Below, piece by piece: positions 1-7,348 of a stretch of DNA of 16,742 bases; the stretch's first letter is position 1, and every line of letters starts with the position of its first letter. Both the position numbers and the translations under genes were made by a program. The notes beneath the pieces are model-generated. The model ran no database searches. It saw nothing but the letters and a program-made list of their open reading frames with translations, and was not told the DNA's origin. Source of the stretch: CAZFLY01 sp964519995. Its GTDB lineage: Bacteria > Planctomycetota > Phycisphaerae > Sedimentisphaerales > Anaerobacaceae. The stretch lies in contig CAZFLY010000058.1 of assembly GCA_964519995.1 (NCBI GenBank), positions 1 through 16,742 of the forward strand, read 5' to 3'.

Positions 1-304
1 GGTTGTTTTTTAATTTGTTGGCGACGAATTATGGAGTTTTGTTAGAGTGCCTAAGCCATAGCTCAGCCAATCTTGCGAAGTCTTCAAACTCTACAATGCA
101 CGAGAAGCGCTCTATCCAGCCTACGATCTCCCTAATCTAGTCGCGATTTTTCCCTTATTTCTTTGTCGGATTTTGCCGATTTGTGATAAGATAAGAGTAC
201 CAGCGGGACCCTACACCAATAATTTTGGGGCCCGTGCGGTGCGCTTGTTCGTAGGCACTCATGACTTTCGCGAGTGTGCAATTAATGACGCTATAATATG
301 GATC
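1..304. other. Left-edge region without a recognised gene
   Basis: No convincing coding region, RNA gene or terminator was seen here. An open frame runs into the next gene from a TTG at 173, but it has no clear ribosome binding site and its first 44 residues do not look like part of the membrane protein. A perfect TATAAT lies at 292-297, just before the ATG at 305. Confidence 0.4.
292..297 (+). promoter_or_regulatory. TATAAT -10-like box abutting a start codon
   Basis: A perfect TATAAT sits 7 bases before the ATG at 305. If it is a real -10 box, transcription would begin at or next to the A of that ATG and the mRNA would be leaderless. No matching -35 box or TG extension is visible, so this may be chance. 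Confidence 0.25.
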
Positions 305-2731
305 ATGTACGAAGAGTCTAAGATCGACTTTTTTTTCGAATCTTTAATGAACTGGGCAATAACAGGTAGAGTTTGCGAAGATTTGTATTTTGCGGTACGG
401 CACTACTTTTTCTGCATCCTTTCTGCCCTCAATTGTCGCTGGCTGCCCTTCATTCGGCAGGCCGAAAAGCAACTTAAGCAATACGACAAACACCTCCGAC
501 CTCAATACACTCGGGTAGAACGACTCGGCCTCGGCTTGTTCTGGTCTGCCTTGATGTTCATAATCCCTGTTCTTATAGCGATCATAATTACGTCTACCTT
601 AGATTTACCCCTCCTCATTTCCATAGACCCACAGACTCCGACAGCTTCGACCTCCATCTTAGCTGGCTACCTTAAGACCGTAGCAACAGTCCTTGCTACT
701 CTTACTGCTCTTCTCTTGGCTGTTATCGCCCTTACAATTCAGGTAAAAACATCCAATCTTGCTGGCGCAGATTTTCTCCTCAATGCGATGATTAGAAGAC
801 GTGGCTTTCTACCCATCGCAGCTTTTCTTTTCGGCACGGTCTTTACTGCTTTGCTGGGAGTGGTCCTCTCAAGTCGCTTACATGTCCTAACTCTTAATGA
901 CTATACTGCCGTCACAGCGTTTCTTTCATTCTTCTCCCTTTTGTTTCTTCTCAATCTTCTCCGAAGAACAATGCAAACTCTCGGCAGTTCTGAGCTTGAG
1001 CAACTGCTGGCCGATGAATTAGCCTCATCTCTTCGCACATCTTTCAGGAATACACTCAAACAAACACTATTTGAGACTCATTTCTCCGCGAAACTTGAAC
1101 AACTTGGCTTTATGAGGTATCCAACCTCAGAGAAAACAGAACTTCACTCAACCGAATACAATCTTAAAAGACTTGGTAAAATCATCGCCATAGATCCTGC
1201 CCCACTCAGCCGAATATCTAAAATTCTCCAACTCACACCTTTACCTCACGGCACCAATAAACCTGCCCCCGTATGGGGGCACAGTTATCAAGGAGACGCT
1301 CCGTGTGTGACCGTCCAACGAAATGGCCACGTCACAAAGTACACTCAACTTGCTCTGCTCACAAACGAAGAAGCACCAAGTAAGCAGATAACACGACTTA
1401 TCCGCAAAGCATTCATTATTCAAAAGCACTCCGACTCCGAGCTACCCTGGCAAGGTGTTCGTCAACTGATATACGACGCAATAGCAAATTACGAGAGTAC
1501 AACCATAAAAGCTGTGGCGAACGCGCTGGAGAATATCCTCGACGACTACCTTGAGACGCAACTGGTTGTAGCTGGGCAAGGCAGGTTGCTTCTCGAAGAC
1601 TTCACCGGCGACATAGTCTATGGCTTCAAGCCACCCCACCCGTCCAACCTTCGTCTCTCCGATTTGGCATCATACGCTGCCAGAAAGCTCTCTCAAGATT
1701 GCCTCGATGAACTTCTAAATTGTATCTATATACTGGTGAGGACAGCGTTCGAAAAGCAGAACGAAAAGTATTTCCGGGATTGGATGTTCGAATTCTATTG
1801 GGCCTACCATTCGTTCGGCCCATACGCAAAAGATCAAGACCTCAATATAGCACCTGACGTCACGCGCAGAATCCACTGGCTAAGCGACATGCTCAGGATG
1901 TATCTCTACAACTACGAGAAGTCAGTCGAACAAGTTCAGAAAGTGTCACCCTATGCAATCAGCTATTTGAGTCTGTGTCTCCGGATTCTGAAGACTTCTG
2001 CCGAGAGATATGACCAATTGACATTCGATGCCGTAACTGAGCATGTCATGCAGTTTCTCAAAAACGAGCTAAATGACACGAAGGGTAGACTCGATATTTA
2101 TCGCGGATCAAATCAACTTAGCATACCAACAGTCACGAACCGGTCGGATGAAAATGAACAAGAGCTGTTGCTCGCGTACGACCAGATTTATGACTACAAG
2201 AATCTTGTTTATGTCATCGCCGGCGCCTGGCTGATGCACAAAGTCAAGGCTAAGGTACTCCAGGCCGAGAACCTGGGTCATTTCCTCCAAACGCTGATTG
2301 ACAAAACTGGTGACTTCCGAAGCCTCCTCGATTTGTACGCTATGCCGGGCATGGCAGATATCATAAGTTCGCACGATAATCCTTTTGGCTTTGATAATTG
2401 GGACTGGCCATACTCTCCTTATTCGAAAGCTAGGTCTGGGACTGAATTTCAAAGATGGATTAGCCCTTTCTATAAGTTCCTTTTGCTCAAAAAGGTAAAA
2501 ACAAATTCATCCAAAATCAAGCTACGGAACCTCCGCCAAACAAATATGGCCAGCCACGAATCGCTAAAGAAATTTCTTAGCGAAACCACCGCTGTCGAAT
2601 ACAACCTTCCGATGGAATACCAAGACAGAGCGTGGAGCATGGAGTCCAAGGAACTGGAAAGGGCCAAGAAACAGATCAACAGAATATTGGCTTATTGGAA
2701 GAATGAGAAGAATCTGACATCACCGGGGTAA
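305..2731 (+). CDS. DUF2254-like membrane protein with large soluble C-terminal part
   Basis: A predicted inner-membrane protein of about 808 residues from the ATG at 305; a TTG at 173 would add 44 residues. Counting from that TTG, hydrophobic segments lie at about 118-141, 164-190, 211-234 and 243-263. The motif ALTIQVKTSNLAG after helix 2, followed by an arginine-rich turn (IRRRGFLP) and helix 3, resembles the four-helix N-terminal part of DUF2254 membrane proteins, whose biochemical role is unknown. The remaining roughly 590 residues are soluble, charged and mostly helical, with no motif I recognise. No start codon has a good Shine-Dalgarno sequence; 305 was chosen because it is the first ATG. 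The gene has no operon partner. Its last codons and stop lie inside a short tandem repeat, so its C-terminus may have been altered. Family assignment is from pattern only. Confidence 0.65.
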   Translation: MYEESKIDFFFESLMNWAITGRVCEDLYFAVRHYFFCILSALNCRWLPFIRQAEKQLKQYDKHLRPQYTRVERLGLGLFWSALMFIIPVLIAIIITSTLDLPLLISIDPQTPTASTSILAGYLKTVATVLATLTALLLAVIALTIQVKTSNLAGADFLLNAMIRRRGFLPIAAFLFGTVFTALLGVVLSSRLHVLTLNDYTAVTAFLSFFSLLFLLNLLRRTMQTLGSSELEQLLADELASSLRTSFRNTLKQTLFETHFSAKLEQLGFMRYPTSEKTELHSTEYNLKRLGKIIAIDPAPLSRISKILQLTPLPHGTNKPAPVWGHSYQGDAPCVTVQRNGHVTKYTQLALLTNEEAPSKQITRLIRKAFIIQKHSDSELPWQGVRQLIYDAIANYESTTIKAVANALENILDDYLETQLVVAGQGRLLLEDFTGDIVYGFKPPHPSNLRLSDLASYAARKLSQDCLDELLNCIYILVRTAFEKQNEKYFRDWMFEFYWAYHSFGPYAKDQDLNIAPDVTRRIHWLSDMLRMYLYNYEKSVEQVQKVSPYAISYLSLCLRILKTSAERYDQLTFDAVTEHVMQFLKNELNDTKGRLDIYRGSNQLSIPTVTNRSDENEQELLLAYDQIYDYKNLVYVIAGAWLMHKVKAKVLQAENLGHFLQTLIDKTGDFRSLLDLYAMPGMADIISSHDNPFGFDNWDWPYSPYSKARSGTEFQRWISPFYKFLLLKKVKTNSSKIKLRNLRQTNMASHESLKKFLSETTAVEYNLPMEYQDRAWSMESKELERAKKQINRILAYWKNEKNLTSPG

Positions 2732-2768
2732 TTAAAGGGGTAATTAAAGGGGGTAATTAAAGGTGTCC
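2725..2768 (+). repeat. Tandem GGGGTAATTAAA repeat, three units
   Basis: Three near-identical units of 12-13 bases (core GGGGTAATTAAA) run through the stop codon of the preceding gene (TAA at 2729-2731) and end in AATTAAAGGTGTCC. The same 14 bases occur twice as the reverse complement at 5165-5178 and 5198-5211. This looks like an arm of a REP-like dispersed element, not coding sequence. Confidence 0.75.
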
Positions 2769-2790
2769 TTTACATTTTCGCGGGTAATTC

Positions 2791-2976
2791 GGTACATTTT
2801 CGTCGGTAGCATGTCGTATGTAGTATATCGTCCCTATGGAATAGGTATTTCGTCCATAGATTCTTCGCTTTGCTCAGATTGACAGGCTTTTAAGAGATTG
2901 CTTCGCTCCCCTCGCAATTAAAAACATCATTCAGCGAGATACGACTTACGAGATACCATCCAGATACGGCTATTTT
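2791..2976 (+). repeat. 186-bp dispersed repeat, copy A
   Basis: This stretch aligns without gaps to 7339-7524. By eye the copies differ at about 14 positions, so they are roughly 92-93% identical. They share the start GGTACATTTTCGTCGGTAGC and the end GAGATACCATCCAGATACGG. Short inverted pieces inside it (GTCGTAT at 2813-2819 with ATACGAC at 2939-2945; ATTGC at 2897-2901 with GCAAT at 2914-2918) suggest a folded, non-coding, MITE- or REP-like element. The segment with GATTGCTTCGCTCCC and CTCGCAAT resembles an intergenic repeat motif seen in many uncultured bacterial genomes. Confidence 0.9.
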
Positions 2977-3255
2977 ATATTCACCGCGTGCGCAATTGGT
3001 ATGAAAAAAAAGTGCTAAAAAGCACTCATTCTTGCTAACTTCTGCTCAAAAAGTGCGCATTTGTGTCATTTCTTGTCGATTTTTGCTAATTTTTTACCCC
3101 CATTTTTAAGCTAAAAAAGACATAGTCCTATAATATCAATACTAACAACCATATAAACCACCCCAAATCCCAAATTTTCCCTGAAAAACCCCAATTTCCC
3201 CCCATTTCCCGACTAAATTTATCGTCTTTTCCTCTCATCTAAAGAGTGCATGTTG
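2977..3255. other. AT-rich spacer between convergent genes
   Basis: AT-rich DNA with C-runs near 3160-3210 and no plausible gene. The only structured element seen is the hairpin at 3004-3026, which reads as a terminator on the minus strand. Confidence 0.5.
3004..3026 (-). terminator. Putative intrinsic terminator behind the GH16 gene
   Basis: Read on the minus strand this is AGTGCT, a TTTT loop, AGCACT, then a run of T. The 6-bp stem is short and lies about 230 bases past the GH16 stop codon, but its orientation fits that transcript. On the plus strand there is no T tract. Confidence 0.45.
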
Positions 3256-4536
3256 TCAGTAATTCTTCTGATAATATTGTACATAATCATACTCAGCGTA
3301 TACAGGCAGAACACCCGCAGTGAACTCGCCTGCCCATTGCTCGTTTTTAGATATCCAGATATTCATCATGATCTGCTGTGCTAACCATGGAATATTCTCA
3401 GTTGCAACATAGATCGTATTACCATCCACAGACCATCTTATATAATGCGGCTGCCACTCGAAGCTGTACTCATGAAATTCTTGGTCAGCAGCATAATCGA
3501 GGTTGAACGTAACCGGTTTGCAGTTCGGCCACCAATCCCACCAGGGATTAAAATGAATTTGTCTCGTGTTCTTTCCAAGAAATTCTATATCGATTTCATT
3601 CCAGGTCGGCACCGGCGGATCTCGATAGGTAAAGAAAGACGAGACAACTCCACTGCCTGGGGAAGCTTTCATTCTCACGACAAATCGACCGTATCGGTAC
3701 AAATCAATTGTCCGATACTCAGCACCTGCATAATGCCTTGTAGCGGTCTGTTGCTGTGTTAGATGCAACCTCATCGTACCGTTTTGAAACGTGACATTCC
3801 CCGGCACAAACTGAGCCAAATTGTCATCCCATGTATGCGTAGCTTTGCGCCATCTGCTCGGATCGAAGCTGTCAAGGTTGTCTTGCCAAACGAGCGTCCA
3901 ATTATCGTTAGATTTTACGAATACTTCATATATCGAGTTACCCCAGGACGTGGCTCTTGAAATGCAGTTGATTCTTATATATCGTGTGGACCTCTCGGAA
4001 AAGTTGATATTGTCATATCCCCCATCGCCGCTGTTGGTAGAATAAACGACGGTCCAATTTGCCTTGTCCCCGGAAACAGCAATTTCATATTCATCAGAGT
4101 AAGCAGTCTGCCAATAAATTTCAAGACCGCGGACATCCCTTTCGTGCCCCAGGTCAAGCTGGAGCCATTGATTGTCGGCAAAAACGCTCGACCAACGGGT
4201 TGCGAAGTTGCCATCTACGGCCATTGAGGCGTTCAGCTCAGATGCTTGCTGGCTTAAGGCAGTAGCTGTAACGAATTTATTTTGCAGCCAGTTTTGCGCT
4301 ACTTTGGCGTAATCAAAAAAATCTACGTCGCAATCCTCGTCGGCATCTCCAAAACAGCCTATAGCATCATTTTCCAGCCAATGCTCAGCAACCAACACCA
4401 AATCGGCCTCATTAACATACCCATCGTTACCAAGGTCCCCTGCCAACTCCGCACAGCCGCCTGGAGCTGAAACAAGAAAAACCATCACAATCCTGGCAAC
4501 CCAAAAAGAATAAAATGGATACAAATTACTTTTCAT
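3256..4536 (-). CDS. Secreted GH16 beta-glucanase with N-terminal dockerin-like and discoidin-like modules
   Basis: A predicted exported endo-beta-glucanase of the lichenase type (GH16), expected to cut beta-1,3-1,4-glucan; other GH16 substrates are possible. Residues 1-29 form a signal peptide. Residues 33-86 carry two EF-hand-like dockerin repeats: GDLGNDGYVNEADL is weaker, and GDADEDCDVDFFDY has Asp at loop positions 1, 3, 5, 9 and 12. Residues 89-207 resemble an F5/8 type C (CBM32-like) sugar-binding domain. Residues 213-424 are the GH16 jelly roll, with NEIDIEFLGKN giving nucleophile Glu314, Asp316 and acid/base Glu318, followed by an aromatic cleft (HFNPWWDWW). All catalytic residues are present and the frame is intact. 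Dockerins are more usual at the C-terminus. The gene is monocistronic and points towards the large membrane protein gene. Confidence 0.92.
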   Translation of the reverse strand: MKSNLYPFYSFWVARIVMVFLVSAPGGCAELAGDLGNDGYVNEADLVLVAEHWLENDAIGCFGDADEDCDVDFFDYAKVAQNWLQNKFVTATALSQQASELNASMAVDGNFATRWSSVFADNQWLQLDLGHERDVRGLEIYWQTAYSDEYEIAVSGDKANWTVVYSTNSGDGGYDNINFSERSTRYIRINCISRATSWGNSIYEVFVKSNDNWTLVWQDNLDSFDPSRWRKATHTWDDNLAQFVPGNVTFQNGTMRLHLTQQQTATRHYAGAEYRTIDLYRYGRFVVRMKASPGSGVVSSFFTYRDPPVPTWNEIDIEFLGKNTRQIHFNPWWDWWPNCKPVTFNLDYAADQEFHEYSFEWQPHYIRWSVDGNTIYVATENIPWLAQQIMMNIWISKNEQWAGEFTAGVLPVYAEYDYVQYYQKNY

Positions 4537-4954
4537 GATTTCGGAATTCTCTACTTATTAACTCCACTAATATTTAAGGTTATGGCTCAACCAGTGTTTT
4601 TCAGTATCGAACGTTGAAAAGACAAATCTGTTTAATCCTCATTACTATCATTCTCGTAAGCCAAAAAAATTTTTAATTAAGCCCCCAACTCGCCTCACTC
4701 CAACAATATTTGCCATTAAACGACTTACAGTCCTTTCGCCATTGAGAATATACAGCTATTCCTTCTGTTTTACACAATTTTCGTATGTGCCTTATGTTCT
4801 TCATTTTAACAAAAAACATGGGGATAACCAAGAAAAACATAAACAGAGCAAGTGTAGATTATTAACATAGAAATACGCGACTTGACACCAAATTGAATTG
4901 GCTGCTCTTTCAGCAGCGTAGAAAATATTGAACGACCGGCTCTCGCCTATATTA
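4537..4954. other. AT-rich region upstream of the GH16 gene
   Basis: No gene is supported here. It must hold the minus-strand promoter of the GH16 gene, but no pair of -35 and -10 boxes was convincing. A minus-strand open frame at 4801-5052 lacks family features and is antisense to the dockerin relic at its far end. Confidence 0.4.
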
Positions 4955-4984
4955 ATGCAGGCAATAATAAGCGGGTTACTATTT

Positions 4985-5071
4985 GGCGATGTGGCCCCCT
5001 GGCCAATGGGCGAAAGAATCGTTGACTTTGCTGATTTCGCTGCTTTCTGCAAACAGTGGCTTATGCCCTGA
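4985..5071 (+). pseudogene. Relic of the C-terminal half of a dockerin domain
   Basis: In this frame the DNA reads GDVAPWPMGERIVDFADF followed by AAFCKQWLMP and a stop. This is the shape of a second dockerin repeat: a degenerate Gly-Asp start, an acidic VDFADF segment, then a helix ending in QWL just before the stop, as at the C-terminus of planctomycete secreted enzymes and close to the KVAQNWL repeat of the GH16 protein. The frame closes at a TAG at 4919, and no signal peptide, first repeat or catalytic domain precedes it. I read it as the 3' remnant of a lost secreted hydrolase gene. A small intact ORF starting at 4955 cannot be excluded. Confidence 0.6.
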
Positions 5072-5162
5072 CATTAGAAAAGCCGCATGGTAAAATAAGC
5101 TGTTCATACTATGCGCTAGAGTTGGAGTCAATATTGAGGCCGAGAGGAAGATCTAAAAAGTA

Positions 5163-5216
5163 CCGGACACCTTTAATTCTCCCTTTAATTATCCCCCGGA
5201 CACCTTTAATTCTCCC
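5163..5216 (-). repeat. Inverted copies of the AATTAAAGGTGTCC repeat
   Basis: GGACACCTTTAATTCTCCC occurs exactly at 5165-5183 and again at 5198-5216, with a shorter CTTTAATTATCCC unit between them. The first 14 bases are the reverse complement of 2755-2768. The array ends directly in front of the small ORF at 5222, so it may have cut off that gene's original 5' end. Confidence 0.8.
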
Positions 5217-5221
5217 GAGGA

Positions 5222-5542
5222 ATGCTATTCTCATTTTTAAAAGCTGATAAAGATTTAGAAGATAATTTCTTTAGAATTGGTCAAAAATTCTTTATAGAAG
5301 CAGATAAACAATTCAATCTTTTACTCAATGAATATCCCGAAGACCCCTTCTTACTTCTATACAAAGGCATGACATTAACACACCTTTCAAAAGGCGAAGA
5401 ATCTATAACATATTTAAGAAAAGCACTCCAAATCGATCCAGAGATTTTTACAAAACATAAATTGTTGGGAGTAATTTCAATTTGGAAACATATAGACCCA
5501 AATTTCGTTGATGAATGGGAAGTGGCATTTAATAAATACTGA
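5222..5542 (+). CDS. Small TPR-like protein, possibly a 5'-truncated fragment
   Basis: A 106-residue, AT-rich ORF. Residues 19-76 read as two helical-hairpin repeats of TPR type: a helix around KFFIEADKQFNLLLNEYPED, then PFLLLYKGMTLTHLSKGEESITYLRKALQIDPE, which has the spacing and small and aromatic positions of a TPR and the typical DPE ending. TPRs bind other proteins; no enzyme activity is implied. There is no signal peptide. The ATG follows a GAGG that is too close to act as a normal ribosome binding site, and the frame opens at a TAA inside the repeat array (5207-5209), so the original N-terminus may be lost. Base composition matches the GH51 gene downstream and differs from genes outside the region. 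It may be a decaying fragment; expression is uncertain. Confidence 0.5.
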   Translation: MLFSFLKADKDLEDNFFRIGQKFFIEADKQFNLLLNEYPEDPFLLLYKGMTLTHLSKGEESITYLRKALQIDPEIFTKHKLLGVISIWKHIDPNFVDEWEVAFNKY

Positions 5543-5779
5543 GGCAAATTAGGGACAGCGGGCTTTTGAAAAAGGCTCCTGATTTTTAAACTGATAATAA
5601 TGGCTTGTTAGATATTGATAAAATTAATATATTAACCGGAATGAAATATTTACTTGTTCCATATAACACAAAGATTGTAGATTAAGAGTGAGTGAAGTCA
5701 AAATCGAAGTGAAGTTTAAACAGGAATCCGTTTAACTATCTCAAGATATGCAAGCTTTATTTATGAATCGAGGTTAATC
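5543..5779. other. AT-rich spacer with a short open frame and GH51 upstream signals
   Basis: AATTAGGGACAGCGGG at about 5548-5563 resembles REP-type repeat debris. An open stretch from 5593 to the TAA at 5683-5685 encodes 30 residues (DNNGLLDIDKINILTGMKYL and ten more) with no start or ribosome binding site of its own. It could be the tail of a degraded gene but is not called. Confidence 0.35.
5713..5737 (+). promoter_or_regulatory. Operator-like inverted repeat upstream of the GH51 gene
   Basis: AGTTTAAAC, 8 bases, then GTTTAACT form an inverted repeat with one extra T in the left arm, about 43 bases before the start codon. The size and position would suit a sugar-responsive repressor site, but no regulator gene is present in the window and no promoter was identified with confidence. 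Confidence 0.3.
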
Positions 5780-7315
5780 ATGAAAAAATTATTCTTTGTC
5801 TTATTGTTCGTATTTCCTGTGTTTATACATGGTCAGACAGCAAAAATTAAAATTGATATCGATAGAGAAATCGGCGAGGTGGATCCGAATATTTATGGCG
5901 TGTTCATGGAACCCATCCAGTTTGATCCGAGGCGCTTTGGAATGCCTGATGCAAAACCAAGTAATACCATGTACGGGACATTATACGACCCCGATTCCGA
6001 GCTTGCCAACGAAGACGGCTTCAGAACGGATTATATCGAAGCTGCAAAGGAATTAAAATTAACGAATATGCGTTGGCCTGGGGGAAATTATGTGGCCGGG
6101 TATAACTGGCAGGACGGCATCGGACCCAAGGATAAACGACCTGTACGAAAAGAACTGGCATGGGGCGCACTCGATAAAAACCACGTCGGTACGGATGAAT
6201 GGGTCAAACTGAACAAAGCCTGCGGAACTGAAAATGTTGTATGTATTAACCTGGGAACCGGCACGCTCGATGACGCCCGGTACTGGGTGGAATATTGTAA
6301 CTCGGAAAAGGGAAGCTATTACGCCGATTTGCGTGCCGAATACGGAAATGAGGAACCATACAATATCAAATACTGGTGTCTGGGTAATGAAGTGGATGGA
6401 GAGCCGTGGATAATGGGATATAAGAATGCTGAGGATTACTGCAAAATTGCAAAAGAGGCCGCTAAAGTAATGAGATACACGGACAACAAATTATCGTTTG
6501 TCGCCAACGGCTCGTCAAACTATGATACATACGGAAAATGGGTTGATTGGAATTTGAAAATAATTACCGAACTGCGTGATGTTGCTGATTATGTATCCAT
6601 ACATCGATATTGGGAATACTCCGATGATTATTATGTTTACATGGGACAGCGTGCCATGGACGTCGAAGAGAAAATTAAAGTACCGGCGGCACAAATTGAA
6701 GTAGTCAGGACCAAATATAAAATAGAAAAGCCTATTTATATTTCGTTTGATGAATGGGCCCCTCACGGCAGAGGTTTTTTGGCTACATTGGCAACCGCGC
6801 AGTATTTCAACTCTTTTATACGTCACGCCGATGTGGTAAAAATGGCAAACTTTACATTGTTCACGTCACTGTTGGGAAGAGACAGGGAAAAAGGGACATT
6901 TAAAACACCATTGTTTCATACGTTTAAATTATTCTCAAATAATTGCCTAGGTATGTCTCTTGATGTATTTGTTGACTGTGAAACATTCGATACAGGTGAC
7001 TTTTATAAAAACATCCCTTATCTGGACGTATCATCAGTGTATTCGAATCAGACAAATTCCCTGATGATAAATGTTGTGAACCGTCATAAAGATGAAGACA
7101 TTAGTACCGAAATCATTAATAGTTCGGGCACTTTCTCAGCAAATGCATCGGTAAGTGAAATTAATAGTGATGATATTCGTTCTGTTTATACTTTTAATAA
7201 ACAGGAGCAATATATTCCTGTCGTTAAAGAACTGGCCATTAAGGGAAATAAGTTTATCTATTCTTTTCCGGCACATTCGTTTACGCAAATAATATTGAAA
7301 ATTCGTGAAAATTAA
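5780..7315 (+). CDS. Secreted alpha-L-arabinofuranosidase, GH51 family
   Basis: A retaining exo-enzyme expected to release terminal L-arabinofuranose from arabinoxylan, arabinan or similar polymers. The 511-residue product has a signal peptide (residues 1-18, ending HGQ), so it should work outside the cytoplasm, whereas many GH51 enzymes are cytoplasmic. The (beta/alpha)8 barrel shows MRWPGGNYVAGYNW (97-110), acid/base Glu204 in CLGNEVDGEPW, and nucleophile Glu325 in ISFDEWAP. The C-terminal beta domain (about 385-508) ends in a FPAHSFTQIIL strand typical of the family. Start: the ATG at 5780 has GAGG 6 bases upstream. Codons are AT-rich and the signal peptide is Bacteroidota-like, unlike neighbouring genes, so transfer is plausible. 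It is monocistronic, followed 3 bases later by a hairpin terminator. Family call is strong; substrate is inferred. Confidence 0.93.
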   Translation: MKKLFFVLLFVFPVFIHGQTAKIKIDIDREIGEVDPNIYGVFMEPIQFDPRRFGMPDAKPSNTMYGTLYDPDSELANEDGFRTDYIEAAKELKLTNMRWPGGNYVAGYNWQDGIGPKDKRPVRKELAWGALDKNHVGTDEWVKLNKACGTENVVCINLGTGTLDDARYWVEYCNSEKGSYYADLRAEYGNEEPYNIKYWCLGNEVDGEPWIMGYKNAEDYCKIAKEAAKVMRYTDNKLSFVANGSSNYDTYGKWVDWNLKIITELRDVADYVSIHRYWEYSDDYYVYMGQRAMDVEEKIKVPAAQIEVVRTKYKIEKPIYISFDEWAPHGRGFLATLATAQYFNSFIRHADVVKMANFTLFTSLLGRDREKGTFKTPLFHTFKLFSNNCLGMSLDVFVDCETFDTGDFYKNIPYLDVSSVYSNQTNSLMINVVNRHKDEDISTEIINSSGTFSANASVSEINSDDIRSVYTFNKQEQYIPVVKELAIKGNKFIYSFPAHSFTQIILKIREN

Positions 7316-7318
7316 AGT

Positions 7319-7348
7319 TGTACTCCTGCGCCATAAGGGGTACATTTT
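7319..7348 (+). terminator. Intrinsic terminator of the GH51 gene, partly made by repeat copy B
   Basis: TGTACTCCT (7319-7327) pairs with AGGGGTACA (7336-7344) over 9 bp, including one G-U pair, around an 8-base loop, followed by TTTT. It lies 3 bases behind the GH51 stop codon. Most of the right arm and the T-run belong to the dispersed repeat starting at 7339, so the terminator spans the junction of unique and repeat DNA. Confidence 0.65.

Noticed and set aside
3445..4470. Several plus-strand open frames opposite the GH16 gene
   Set aside because: They are antisense to a gene with a complete catalytic site and carry no recognisable domain.
4801..5052. Minus-strand open frame of 83 codons
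   Set aside because: No family features and no ribosome binding site; part of it is the complement of the dockerin relic.
5056..5247. Plus-strand open frame of 63 codons
   Set aside because: It translates the repeat array (LILPLIIPRTPLILP) and has no protein-like character.
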